Numbered from the stretch's first letter, positions 1 to 9,845 are shown. The stretch is 33,899 nucleotides of DNA from Verrucomicrobiaceae bacterium (GCA_009937455.1 JAACFN010000004.1:1-33899), one strand, 5' to 3'. Notes: generated from the sequence alone by a model not told the origin. Translations and numbers: made by a program.

Positions 1-594
1 AGCATTAACTGGAGGGAACTTTACCGCAGGCACTTACTCTTCCTACGTAGCATACGCGAAGGTCTCACTGATGAGAGGTTATGTGGACAAGCACTTGATT
101 ACGGCCAGAGCGTGCCTGTAGCCGACGTGGTTGCTCCAATTACCGAAGAGCTGGGTTGTTTCCAGTGGATTGGGGAAGAGAAGTCTGAGACAGGTTGGCC
201 TGGCTCCGTAGAATCAATACAAGCAGAGGTAAGGCCTTTCCTGAAGGCAATCACCAGTGTTATGCGTGATGCAGGTGTGATTCTCATTTCTCAGACTCAG
301 GGCGGTGTTGAATTCAGTCTTTCATCACGCCTATTGGCTAAAAATCTTGAGCCGTTACGCACGGCGACAAAAGATGCTCCTTCTGATGCCAGCATCGCAC
401 TTTGTGCGGCCTTTTTCCGCATGGCTCACGCAGGTGCCATGTTTGAGGTTGTTCCCGAGGCTAATCGTGAAATGATACGTTTGAAGGTCTTGTTTGATCT
501 CACCAAGCGCGTTGACGTTACTGAGAGCGGCTGGGACTCATTAGTTGTGGCGCTGACAGGTAATGATATTTTCTGGTCGCGCTACGGGGCCTGA
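1..594 (+). CDS. hypothetical protein, 5'-truncated by window edge; possibly a histidine-phosphotransferase-like fold (very tentative)
   Basis: Frame 1 is open from base 1 (SINWRELYRRHLLFLRSIREGLTDERLCGQALDYGQSVPVADVV...) to TGA at 592-594; the track's start at GTG 112 is an internal codon. Confidence 0.6.
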   Translation, partial: SINWRELYRRHLLFLRSIREGLTDERLCGQALDYGQSVPVADVVAPITEELGCFQWIGEEKSETGWPGSVESIQAEVRPFLKAITSVMRDAGVILISQTQGGVEFSLSSRLLAKNLEPLRTATKDAPSDASIALCAAFFRMAHAGAMFEVVPEANREMIRLKVLFDLTKRVDVTESGWDSLVVALTGNDIFWSRYGA

Positions 595-757
595 GCCTGG
601 CTGAATTGAAAAGTAGCAACTGCCCGGCACTACGGGGTAAGTGACGAGTTGGTGACCAGCCTCACGCTGGCAACACAGTAGTCCTTGTGACTGTATTTTG
701 CAGCCACTGGCGCTAAACCAATGTTTGAGTGCGCTTGGCGCAGCATGATGAGTGGGC

Positions 758-979
758 CTAGAAGCCTCCGTGCCCATATGCCTGACTACCTCTGCCATGT
801 TGGGGCCCGACAGTGTCACCTGCTTTTCTCAATTCTGATGCTGTCAGAATGTCCTGATCCATTTGTCTCTGGAGCTGGGGGTCAGGCGCACAAGAGGATA
901 ACGATAATGCAGTGGCTGAGAGTGCTGTAAAAAAGAGGCTTTTGATGAAGAGTTTATTTGAGCGGGTAGTAATTTTCAT
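758..979 (-). CDS. small lipoprotein
   Basis: MKITTRSNKLFIKSLFFTALSATALSLSSCAPDPQ...: basic N-terminus, hydrophobic stretch, LSSC lipobox. Start taken at the second Met of the 758..1018 ORF. Confidence 0.6.
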   Translation of the reverse strand: MKITTRSNKLFIKSLFFTALSATALSLSSCAPDPQLQRQMDQDILTASELRKAGDTVGPQHGRGSQAYGHGGF

Positions 980-1111
980 AACAAGCTGTATTATGCTACT
1001 GGGACTAGCTAATTTCAAGCGGCTAATTTTTCAGCGAGCGGCGTCTTGGCTGTTTTAGATGTTGGCTCTTTAGTGTTGCCTAAATGAGTCACCCGTATCA
1101 TATCCCCTGGC

Positions 1112-2800
1112 ATGGCAAATGCTAGGATGGATCGCTTGAGGAGGTTAGGCATATTAATTCCCGTTTTTTCTTTGCGTCGAGATGATGACTTGGGAATTGG
1201 TGACACTCGGGCACTCCTAGAGATGATTAAATGGGCTGCGATCAACAAGATCGGATTTCTGCAGCTGTTGCCGATCAATGAAACAGGGGCAGATAATAGC
1301 CCCTATAACGCGATAAGCTCGGTTGCCTTGGACCCGCTTTTAATTGATCTAGAGGCCATCCCTGAGATTGAGCTCAGTGATATTAAGGCGACGGCCGAGG
1401 AACTTGGAATTGATGCAAACACCGAAAATCTGGTTGATTACGAGACAGTAAGAACCGCTAAGTGGGGACTGCTGGCCAAGGGTTTTGATGATTTTTGGGA
1501 GGCCGAGCTCGTGAATACGGAATTTGATGCGTTCTGTATTGAAGAAGCGGAGTGGCTGGTGCCCTATTGTAAGTTTCGGTGGCTGATGGAGATATCTGGA
1601 ACCGAAGAATGGGAACTTTGGCCCGAGCAATATAATACTCCTGAAGATGCGGAGACATACCTTACGACTTTACCTGTAGAGGAAGTTGAGCGTAATCTGA
1701 CTTTCTTTGCATGGGTGCAGTGGCATGCCTTTACCCAGTGGCGAAAACTCAGAGATTGTGCACAACAGCTTGATGTTAAGTTGATGGGCGATATTCCGAT
1801 TGGGATTTCCTACAGCAGTGCGGATGTGTTTTTTGAGCCCGAGTGGTTTGATCTTACCTTATCAGGTGGATCGCCTCCAGAGACGGTATTCAAGGATGAT
1901 GCTTTTGCTTGCCAGTGGGGTCAGAACTGGGGAATTCCGATTTACCGCTGGGATGTCCTAGAGCAAAATGATTTTTCATGGTGGCGCCGTAGAATTGAAA
2001 AGCTGACGGATATTTTCCATATTTTCAGAATTGATCACATTCTCGGATTTTACCGAATTTATAGCTTTCCTTGGAGACCAAGGCGCAACGAAGAGTTTGT
2101 TGGTTTGAGTGACAAGCAGGCAAAAAATATTACAGGGGGACCACTGCCAGAGTTTTTTCCACGCTCAGATGATACCGATAAAAACAGAGCCGCTAACCTA
2201 GCAGACGGCGACAAGTATCTTAAGGTGATACAAGATGCTGCTGGTGATGGCGAAGTGGTGGGAGAAGATTTGGGCTGTGTGCCAGATTACGTCAGGCCCA
2301 ATATGGAGGATCTAGGTATCGCAGGGTTTAAAGTTTGTCACTGGGAAGTTCGAGGCCATGGGGAAACCGTTCCTGGCTCTGATTATCCTGAGTGTGCCTT
2401 TGCAACATACGCCACCCATGATCATGAGTCTATTCCGGCAATGTGGAATACCCTCAAGGGGATGTTGGGTGGCCATGATCATGATGGGGCTATTAGAGGT
2501 TTGGAACTGTTGAGCGACTTTGCAGGCTTGCCGAAAGGGGGCAGTGCCGACTGTTATGCCGACTATGGCCCAGTGGTGAAATGGGCATTGTTTGATCGGT
2601 TACTCAAATCGAATGCTGATTACGCATCGTTGATGATCACAGACATCATTGATAGCACCGAACGTATCAACATTCCTGGCACCGTGGGGGGTAAAAACTG
2701 GCGCTTCCGCTTACCTTGGAAGCTTGAGGATATGCCGGAGACTATACAGGGGGAATGCTCACGTCTACGAGAGCTAATCCATATCTCGAAGCGCGGCTAG
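1112..2800 (+). CDS. malQ: 4-alpha-glucanotransferase (amylomaltase, GH77)
   Basis: 562 aa; LGIGDT, LQLLPINETGADNSPYNAISSVALDP, FRIDHILGFYRIYSFP and VVGEDLGCVP are typical MalQ motifs. Confidence 0.92.
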   Translation: MANARMDRLRRLGILIPVFSLRRDDDLGIGDTRALLEMIKWAAINKIGFLQLLPINETGADNSPYNAISSVALDPLLIDLEAIPEIELSDIKATAEELGIDANTENLVDYETVRTAKWGLLAKGFDDFWEAELVNTEFDAFCIEEAEWLVPYCKFRWLMEISGTEEWELWPEQYNTPEDAETYLTTLPVEEVERNLTFFAWVQWHAFTQWRKLRDCAQQLDVKLMGDIPIGISYSSADVFFEPEWFDLTLSGGSPPETVFKDDAFACQWGQNWGIPIYRWDVLEQNDFSWWRRRIEKLTDIFHIFRIDHILGFYRIYSFPWRPRRNEEFVGLSDKQAKNITGGPLPEFFPRSDDTDKNRAANLADGDKYLKVIQDAAGDGEVVGEDLGCVPDYVRPNMEDLGIAGFKVCHWEVRGHGETVPGSDYPECAFATYATHDHESIPAMWNTLKGMLGGHDHDGAIRGLELLSDFAGLPKGGSADCYADYGPVVKWALFDRLLKSNADYASLMITDIIDSTERINIPGTVGGKNWRFRLPWKLEDMPETIQGECSRLRELIHISKRG

Positions 2801-3433
2801 ATTGACGGCGTGCTCGAGAATAATATGGCTGAGGTGTTGTTTTGACGCCTTTGCTGGTTGCTCAATATAATCAGCTGAAATGAGGAGTATCTCGTTTTGG
2901 TTGCTGTCAAAGCCTATGTCTTTACGGGAAACGTCATTGGCGACAATGAGATCACAGCCTTTACGCTGTAGCTTTTCACGCGCATTGGCCTCAAGGTTTT
3001 CTGTTTCTGCGGCAAAGCCAACTAATACGCCTTGATAGCCGAATTTTTGTTTCGCAGAGCCAAGGATATCTGGAGTTTTGACGAGTTCAAGAGTGGTGGT
3101 TTCGGCACCCTTTTTAATTTTTTGCTCGGAGATGTTAGCCGGCTGGTAGTCGGCAACTGCTGCAGCAAAAATTGCGATATCCGCTTTTTTGATCCAGTGC
3201 TCGACGGCATCATACATTTCCTGAGTGCTTTCTACGGGAACGTAGTCGACCAGGTCAGGGACATCCAAATGGGTGGGGCCAGAAATGAGGATGACGCGGT
3301 GGCCTTGTTGGGCCGCTGTCTTGGCGATGGCGTATCCCATTTTCCCGGAGGACTTGTTAGTCAGGAAGCGGACAGGGTCGATGGCTTCGCGAGTAGGCCC
3401 AGCGGTGATGAGAATAGTCATCGGAGGAATCAT
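2774..3433 (-). CDS. coaB: phosphopantothenate--cysteine ligase (CoaB, stand-alone)
   Basis: ILITAGPTREAIDPVRFLTNKSSGKMGYAIA and AAVADYQP...KIKK are CoaB hallmarks. Confidence 0.9.
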   Translation of the reverse strand: MIPPMTILITAGPTREAIDPVRFLTNKSSGKMGYAIAKTAAQQGHRVILISGPTHLDVPDLVDYVPVESTQEMYDAVEHWIKKADIAIFAAAVADYQPANISEQKIKKGAETTTLELVKTPDILGSAKQKFGYQGVLVGFAAETENLEANAREKLQRKGCDLIVANDVSRKDIGFDSNQNEILLISADYIEQPAKASKQHLSHIILEHAVNLAALRDMD

Positions 3434-3990
3434 CAGCGGGGTGGTTTTGATGAGGTGTGGAGCAGCTTTTCTGCAGCATCAACAACCTTGGATTCTTCCA
3501 TGAGTCTGCCAGGCCCCGAGTAGCCACATGCGAGCATGCCTTCTTTTTCTGGCCCAATAAATTGGCAACCATCTTGCTCTAAGCGGGCAATGTTACGTTG
3601 GGTGGCTGCGTGCATCCACATTTTACCATTCATGGCTGGCGCGATAAGGACGGGGGCTTCCGTAGCGAGGTAGATGCTGGAGAGTGGGTCGGGGGCAAGA
3701 CCATTGGCAAAGTTGCCCAAGGTGTTTGCAGAAGCGGGCGCGATAATTACGAGGTCCGCGCGGTCAGCAAGATCGATATGTCCCGGTTTCCATGCTTGTT
3801 TTTCATCTTCTAAGCTGACGAGAACCGAATGTTGAGAAATGACCTGAAGGGTGAGGGGGGTAATGAACTCGGTGGCTGATTGAGTCATCACACAATGAAC
3901 AAGATGGCCATTTTTAACCAACTGCGAGGCAATGGTCGCGGCTTTGTAGGCGGCTATGGATCCGGTAATTCCTAGGATGATCGTTTTCAT
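3433..3990 (-). CDS. coaC: phosphopantothenoylcysteine decarboxylase (CoaC flavoprotein, stand-alone)
   Basis: ILGITGSIAAYKAA, VIIAPASANTLGNFANGLA, APAMNGKMWMHAATQRN; stop overlaps coaB start (TGATG). Confidence 0.9.
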   Translation of the reverse strand: MKTIILGITGSIAAYKAATIASQLVKNGHLVHCVMTQSATEFITPLTLQVISQHSVLVSLEDEKQAWKPGHIDLADRADLVIIAPASANTLGNFANGLAPDPLSSIYLATEAPVLIAPAMNGKMWMHAATQRNIARLEQDGCQFIGPEKEGMLACGYSGPGRLMEESKVVDAAEKLLHTSSKPPR

Positions 3991-4610
3991 GAATCGAGAG
4001 GAGGCTGGAGGTTTTTGAGTCGAGAAACCTTGAGTCGCTCAGCAAGCATGAGTGACTTAAATTGGTGGTAATCTTGCTCACGTGTGTCTGAGAGTAAACG
4101 GTAGGTGTATTTTGGCCAGTTGCCAATTTCCCCTAGAGCGTTTTTCATACGTAATTCGATGACCTCTTGTGCGTCTGAGCCGCGTCCGGTTAAGCGCTTG
4201 AGGAGTTCGTCCTCGGTCTGGGGCATGACAAACAGATCAACTAACGCAGCCTGTATACTTGCGTCATCGCAGCCGCGCACTTGATCAGCTCCTTGTACGT
4301 CGATGTCCATGACCACATCAGTGCCTGCTGCAAGATGATTGAGGACTTCTATTTTCAGTGTGCCATAAAAATTACCATGAACTTCAGCATATTCGAGGAA
4401 CTCCCCATTGGTGACTTTTTGTTCAAATGTCTCCCTATTAAGAAAATGATAGTCATGACCGTCACGTTCACCCTCTCTGGAAGGTCGGGTCGTGCAGGAG
4501 GTAGAATAAATGGCCTCGCCTTCGTCTGCTAGTCGCCGGCAAAGCGTTGTTTTGCCGGAGCCTGATGGCCCGGACACCAATAGGAGAATGCCTGTTCGCT
4601 CAATGGTCAT
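3987..4610 (-). CDS. gmk: guanylate kinase
   Basis: LLLVSGPSGSGKTTL P-loop, TTRPSREGERDGHDYHF, VVMDIDVQGADQVR; ATGA overlap with coaC. Confidence 0.95.
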   Translation of the reverse strand: MTIERTGILLLVSGPSGSGKTTLCRRLADEGEAIYSTSCTTRPSREGERDGHDYHFLNRETFEQKVTNGEFLEYAEVHGNFYGTLKIEVLNHLAAGTDVVMDIDVQGADQVRGCDDASIQAALVDLFVMPQTEDELLKRLTGRGSDAQEVIELRMKNALGEIGNWPKYTYRLLSDTREQDYHQFKSLMLAERLKVSRLKNLQPPLDS

Positions 4611-4648
4611 AATTTGATCGTGATGGTTCTTATGCGGGTTGTGATAGT

Positions 4649-5768
4649 TCAGCTGTCACGGGTCTTACCTTTAAGCATGGCTTCAATGAAGGGATCGAGA
4701 TTGCCATCCATTACGGATGAGATATTGCCAGTTTCTTCACCCGTTCGCAAGTCCTTGACCATTTGATAGGGCTGAAAAACATAAGACCGGATTTGGCTGC
4801 CCCAGCCAATTTCTCCTTTAGCAGAGTATTCGCGATCGGCTTCTGCACGATGTTTGTCTTCTTCAATCTGGTAAAGCTTGGCACGCAACAAGGACCATGC
4901 GTTTTCACGATTTCGGAGCTGAGACCGCTCTTGAGTTGAGCGAATCATGATGCCGGTGGGTTTGTGCTTTAGGATAACGGCGGTCTCTACCTTATTGACA
5001 TTTTGGCCGCCGGCGCCGCCTGAGCGGGCGGTGCTGATTTCAACATCAGAGTCGGGTATTTCGATATTGATGTCCTTGGATATTTCCGGGGTGACATCGA
5101 TTGCTGAGAATGACGTGTGGCGTTTACCGGCAGCGTCAAAGGGGGATATGCGAACGAGACGATGAACTCCACGCTCGTTTTTGAGATAGCCGTAGGCGAA
5201 GGGCCCATCAATTTTAAGAGAGGCGGTGCGACAGCCGGCCCCATCTCCATCTTGGTAGTCAACATTGGTGACGCTGAAGCCCTTACTCTCTGCCCAACGG
5301 GTGTACATACGAAGCAGCATTTCCGCCCAGTCACAGGCCTCAGTGCCACCTGCTCCCGCTTGGATGTTGAGGTAAGCGTTTGAAGCATCGGTGGGTTTGT
5401 CTAGAAGGGTGATCAGCTCAAATTTATCCAATTCCTTGGTGATGGAGTGAAAGTCATCATTGGCCTCTCGTGCAAATTCGATATCGTCCGTTTCTTTGGC
5501 GAGCTCGATCACCTCATTGAGATTATTAGCACGATCCTCTAAAGCAAGGAATGGGATGAGGCGGCCTTTAACCAAGTTGGCCTCGCTAACGATACTTTGT
5601 GCTTTGTCGGGATCATCCCAAAAAACCGTATCGGACATGATGGTGTCGTATTCGGCAAGTTTTTGTTCCAAGGTCGGAACGTCAAAGGTACCTCCTGAGT
5701 TCAGATAGGCGGCTTTTTAGGGCCCCGGTATCCAGCGCCAGGAGGTCAGCGATATTTTGTTCACTCAT
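4649..5768 (-). CDS. prfB: peptide chain release factor 2, expressed by +1 programmed frameshift
   Basis: The zero frame starts at ATG 5768 ([28 protein letters not shown]) and ends at in-frame TGA 5684-5682. A +1 shift at CTT continues as [25 protein letters not shown]... with the GGQ motif ([16 protein letters not shown]). Stop at 4649. Confidence 0.95.
5681..5696 (-). promoter_or_regulatory. prfB programmed +1 frameshift site
   Basis: Minus strand reads AGGAGG-TAC-CTT-TGA-C, matching the E. coli prfB layout (SD-like hexamer, one codon, CUU slip codon, UGAC). Confidence 0.93.
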
Positions 5769-5883
5769 GCGTGGCAGATTCTTAGCCGCTGGCACATAAG
5801 ATTCAAACTCCAAATAGCAAAAAGGCGACAAGATAAAGGCAGAGGCAAATTTGTTGTTTAGTGTGAGGCTAAATAGCTTCACT

Positions 5884-6429
5884 ATGGAGTGGCAGATGGA
5901 GAAATCAGAGGGTATCATTATTCGGCTTACCAAGCTCACGGAGACGAGCTTGATTGTGCATTGGTGTACTCACGACCATGGCTTGATCAAGACGGTGGCT
6001 AAGGGTGGTCGCAGGGCTAAGGGTTCGTTCGCCGGAAAGCTAGATTTGTTTTTCGAAGCAGAGCTTAACTGGGTGCGGAGCCGAAAGAGCGAGCTTCATA
6101 CTCTAAGCGAGATAGCCGTTCTTGATTACCGTGAAAATATCAGAAAGAGATATAAGGATACGCTGGTGGCCTCCTATTTTGTTGAACTATTAGCACACGT
6201 GGTGGAACCAGAGCATCCTGTTCCTGAGCTTTACGACCTGCTGAAGAGAGGGTTGCGTTATATCGGAGATCATGGTGCTGATCAACGCGGGGTTTTGCAC
6301 TTTGAGCATGAGTTAGCTCGTTTGCTAGGAGTTGCTCATGAGCGCTCTAGTGCGGCCATGGCTTTGGAGCAGGCATTTGGTAGTATGCCTCGAGCTAGAG
6401 CGGCTTGTATCGGCGAGCTTGGTGGTTAG
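5884..6429 (+). CDS. recO: DNA repair protein RecO (short form)
   Basis: MEKSEGIIIRLTKLTETSLIVHWCTHDHGLIKTVAKGGRRAKGSFAGKLDLFFEAEL is a RecO OB-fold N-terminus. Start could also be the Met at 5896. Confidence 0.8.
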   Translation: MEWQMEKSEGIIIRLTKLTETSLIVHWCTHDHGLIKTVAKGGRRAKGSFAGKLDLFFEAELNWVRSRKSELHTLSEIAVLDYRENIRKRYKDTLVASYFVELLAHVVEPEHPVPELYDLLKRGLRYIGDHGADQRGVLHFEHELARLLGVAHERSSAAMALEQAFGSMPRARAACIGELGG

Positions 6430-6552
6430 GCGAGGCGCTGATTTATGTCTGGTCATGAGGTTTGACCTAGTGTTAAATGCGCACATACAGATCTCACACG
6501 AAATATGATGGGTGTGACTGTAATTTAGCTCACCAGACGCTCACCAGAATAA

Positions 6553-7446
6553 ATGGACTCAGGAACAGACAATTTACTGAACATGCTACATGATCGCGTG
6601 AGGCAACTTTGCCGAGCCGGTCGATGGGATGAGGCTAAGAATACGGCCAGCGCGGCAGTCGAAAAATCTCGTGCAAAATATCAAGAGGATCCCGAGAATA
6701 TTGATGAGTTCTCATTTTCACTTGAGATCCAAGGTGATTTTTATCGCCAATATGGGAATCTCGAAGAGGCTAGAAAGTCCTATTTCGAGGCACTAGAACT
6801 TCTCGAAGGTGATAGTTCCAAAACGGAGGCCTTAGCTCGTCTCAGCGCCAGTGTGGCAGTGGTCTATGAAACAGATGGTAACACAGACGAAGCCATCACT
6901 TTTTACGAGCGTAGTATTGAGCTGTTTGAGCGGATGGATCCGCCCTCAGCGATCGATATCGCAAGCTTATGTAACAATCTAGCCTACATCTATAAGAGTT
7001 GTGGGGATTTTGACACCGCAGAAACTTTATACCTAAAAGCACTCGAGCTATATAATGAGAATCTAGGTTCAGAAGACGAAGAGACCGCAGCAATCTGTAA
7101 CAATATTGGAGCTCTTTATTTGGCGGCAGGGTGTTATGACCAAGCTCGTGAAATGTTTGTCATGGCCCTCGATGCACGCCGCAAGGTGTTCGGCGAGAAA
7201 CATCTGGAAACAGCCCAGGCATATGCCAACTTAGCAGTCGCTCTCAGTCACACTGGTGAAGAAGGATGGGCAAAAGAAAACTACCAAACTTCACTTAAAA
7301 TCTACGAGGATAAGGTGAAAGAGGCGCCTATGGATTACGCCACTGTGTCAGCTAACTTTGCTGAGTTTCTCCGTGCTCATGAGGATGATAGGTCTGCATG
7401 CTCAGTGGAAAAACGGGCCAGTAAGATGCTCAAGAAGGCACACTAA
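6553..7446 (+). CDS. tetratricopeptide-repeat protein (kinesin-light-chain-like TPRs)
   Basis: Repeated TPR units: LCNNLAYIYKSCGDFDTAETLYLKALELYNENLG / ICNNIGALYLAAGCYDQAREMFVMALDARRKVFG / AYANLAVALSHTGEEGWAKENYQTSLKIYED. Confidence 0.88.
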   Translation: MDSGTDNLLNMLHDRVRQLCRAGRWDEAKNTASAAVEKSRAKYQEDPENIDEFSFSLEIQGDFYRQYGNLEEARKSYFEALELLEGDSSKTEALARLSASVAVVYETDGNTDEAITFYERSIELFERMDPPSAIDIASLCNNLAYIYKSCGDFDTAETLYLKALELYNENLGSEDEETAAICNNIGALYLAAGCYDQAREMFVMALDARRKVFGEKHLETAQAYANLAVALSHTGEEGWAKENYQTSLKIYEDKVKEAPMDYATVSANFAEFLRAHEDDRSACSVEKRASKMLKKAH

Positions 7447-7515
7447 ATTGACTGCCAGGTATTCTCAATAGCTCGCTATGGCAGCTAGGCTTGGATTACG
7501 TAGACCCTTTAGCTA

Positions 7516-8820
7516 TCAGGAATTTATTGCAGGCTGAGACATCAGTGTCTCGATCTCATCAGCTTCGATGGGAATGTTAGACATGAGATCTAGGTTTTCT
7601 TTTTCTCCAATAAGAACGTTGTTTTCAAGGCGTATGCCTATTTTTTCATCCGGAATATAAATGCCAGGCTCGATGGTGAGGACCATGCCCGCGGCATACG
7701 GTTCATCAGGTGGGCAAACATCATGGACATCGAGGCCCAGGTGATGTGATGTGCTGTGCATGAAATATTTTTTTACCAGAGGTTTGCTGGAGTCTTGTTG
7801 TTTAGCCTCATCTTTATCAATGAGCCCTAACTCGATAAGTTCACCTTCCATAAAATCAATGGTTTGATTTTGATAGTCCTTAGGAGTGAGACCAGGGCGT
7901 AAGATCTTATTGGACTTCCTGAGAACTCGAAGAACGGCGTCATAGACGGCTCGTTGCCGTTTGGTGAATTTGCCGTTAATGGGAACTGTCCGAGTCATGT
8001 CTGAGTTCCAATTGCCATATTCTGCGGCAACATCCATGAGTAATAATTCGCCATCCTGGCAGCGTTGGTTATTCTTTATGTAGTGAAGTGTACAGCTGTT
8101 TTTGCCGCTGGCGATGATCGGGGTGTAAGCAAATCCTGTGGATTGTCGCTTGATGAATTCATGGATAAATTCAGCTTCAATTTCCCATTCGCCCACGCCT
8201 TGCCGGATAAAGCCAAGCACGCGCCTGAAGCCCGCTTCGGTGATATCACAGGCTTTCTGTATCATCTTAATCTCCAGGGGGTGTTTGATGACTCTGAGTT
8301 GATGCATCAAGGGAGCGAGCCGTTCATGTTGATGATGAGGGTATTTTTGACGGCATTTTTCTAGTAATCGGATGTCACGAGTTTGCACGGTCATGTCAGC
8401 TCGTGGGTGCTCATTAGCGTTGAGGTAAATATGCTCAGCTTGTTGAGTGAGGCGCTCCAAAACAGTATCGAATTGACAGTTCCACTGGACATTAGAAATG
8501 CCAGATAGCTTAGTCGCTATTTGCTGGGAGAGTTTTTCACCTTCCCAAATGGCAATGTGCTGGCTGGTTTCTTTGATAAATAGAATCGCTCGATCTATTT
8601 CTTCAATTGCATCAGGGAATAAGAGTAAAGTGCTCTCCTCTTGATCGATACCAGAGAGGTAATAAAGATCTGAGTTTTGCCGCCAAGGAAGGGTGCCGTC
8701 CGCATTGGTGGGCATCAAGTCATTGGAGTCAAGTATCGCCATGCTGTTGGGTTTGAGCATTGCCGATAATCGGGATCGGTTATAGACGAAAAGTTGTGAG
8801 TCGGCGGGGTCGTATCTCAT
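7516..8820 (-). CDS. pepP: Xaa-Pro aminopeptidase (M24B)
   Basis: 434 aa; MRYDPADSQLF..RSRLSAMLKPNS N-domain; LLMDVAAEYGNWNSDMTRTVPINGKFT, HSTSHHLGLDVHDVC, MVLTIEPGIYIP metal-binding motifs. Confidence 0.88.
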   Translation of the reverse strand: MRYDPADSQLFVYNRSRLSAMLKPNSMAILDSNDLMPTNADGTLPWRQNSDLYYLSGIDQEESTLLLFPDAIEEIDRAILFIKETSQHIAIWEGEKLSQQIATKLSGISNVQWNCQFDTVLERLTQQAEHIYLNANEHPRADMTVQTRDIRLLEKCRQKYPHHQHERLAPLMHQLRVIKHPLEIKMIQKACDITEAGFRRVLGFIRQGVGEWEIEAEFIHEFIKRQSTGFAYTPIIASGKNSCTLHYIKNNQRCQDGELLLMDVAAEYGNWNSDMTRTVPINGKFTKRQRAVYDAVLRVLRKSNKILRPGLTPKDYQNQTIDFMEGELIELGLIDKDEAKQQDSSKPLVKKYFMHSTSHHLGLDVHDVCPPDEPYAAGMVLTIEPGIYIPDEKIGIRLENNVLIGEKENLDLMSNIPIEADEIETLMSQPAINS

Positions 8821-8881
8821 GCTGTCGGTATCAGTGGTAGAGGTATCAGATGCGAGTTTTGACGTTACGTTTCAAATCAAT

Positions 8882-9736
8882 TCAATCTCGCCCCCAGCCT
8901 AATTTTTGCCGCAGTGTTGAGTAGAAATTACGGCCTTCTAGGCGAAGTAGCGGCAAAGCGTGCCCAGCTTGCTCGACTTGGATGCGATCGCCTTGATTAA
9001 TCGCCATGACATCACGACCATCTACGGTGAGAAACATCGGGCATTCTGCATTCTCCGCGGGGGCAAGCTCAACCAATGAGCTGTGTGAAACCACCAGAGA
9101 CCGGTTGCTCAGTGAGTGAGGGCAAATTGGGGTGATCACAAAAACTTCAGCTTTTGGAGCTATGAGCGGCCCACCTGCAGAGAGCGAATATGCTGTTGAC
9201 CCTGTAGTGGTGGCAACAATCAAACCGTCTGCACGATAGTGGTTGAGTAACTCGCCGTCTACCCAGGCATCCAGCTCAACAAGGCGCCCAGTTTGACCAC
9301 GCGCAAGGGTGACCTCATTGAGGGCCCGAAAGCTCTTCTGTTCACCATTAGCCGATGTAATGGTTGCGCGTAGTTGCATGCGTTTGATCAGGGTGTAGTC
9401 TTTTTGAGCGACGGCTTTGGCAAAGATATCGAGCTCGCTGTCAGTGCATGTCGTGAGGAATCCCAACGTTCCCACATTAATTCCCGCGACAGGGATGTCA
9501 GCTGGTCCGAGCTGATTGGCGGCATTCAGCATGGTGCCGTCACCTCCTAATACGGCGACGAGGTCGCAGGTGGCTGCCAGCTCCTTGGGCGCGATACCTC
9601 CAGCTGCATTGATTATTTCCGCAGTGGCGGTTTCAAGTACCGGCGTAAGTTTTTCACGCTCAAGAGATCTACAGAGATTCTTGATGATTTGATCTACCCC
9701 TTTTTTATTCGGGTTTGCGAGGATGCCTACTTTCAC
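8882..9736 (-). CDS. nadK: NAD kinase
   Basis: VAVLGGDGTMLNAANQL (GGDG), NVGTLGFLT, GLIVATTTGSTAYSLSAGGPLIAP. Confidence 0.93.
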   Translation of the reverse strand: MKVGILANPNKKGVDQIIKNLCRSLEREKLTPVLETATAEIINAAGGIAPKELAATCDLVAVLGGDGTMLNAANQLGPADIPVAGINVGTLGFLTTCTDSELDIFAKAVAQKDYTLIKRMQLRATITSANGEQKSFRALNEVTLARGQTGRLVELDAWVDGELLNHYRADGLIVATTTGSTAYSLSAGGPLIAPKAEVFVITPICPHSLSNRSLVVSHSSLVELAPAENAECPMFLTVDGRDVMAINQGDRIQVEQAGHALPLLRLEGRNFYSTLRQKLGWGRD

Positions 9737-9845
9737 AGGCGCAGGCTAAGATGTTTTTGGGCAAAGTTACAGATTAAATCCATGTTGTGAATTTAAACGA
9801 AATCAGCATCTTGTAAAAGTTAAGTAATTATGATAATTAAAACCC

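Noticed and set aside
598-757. Possible structured RNA or terminator hairpins (CCAGC-CTCAC-GCTGG; ACAGT...ACTGT)
   Set aside because: Short stems without a clear T-run, and no match to SRP, 6S or tmRNA signatures I recognise.
3032-3523. Plus-strand 163-aa ORF antisense to coaB/coaC
   Set aside because: Antisense to two well-supported genes with no recognisable protein features.
4987-5388. Minus-strand 133-aa ORF within prfB in another frame
   Set aside because: Overlaps the conserved RF2 coding frame; composition looks like out-of-frame translation.
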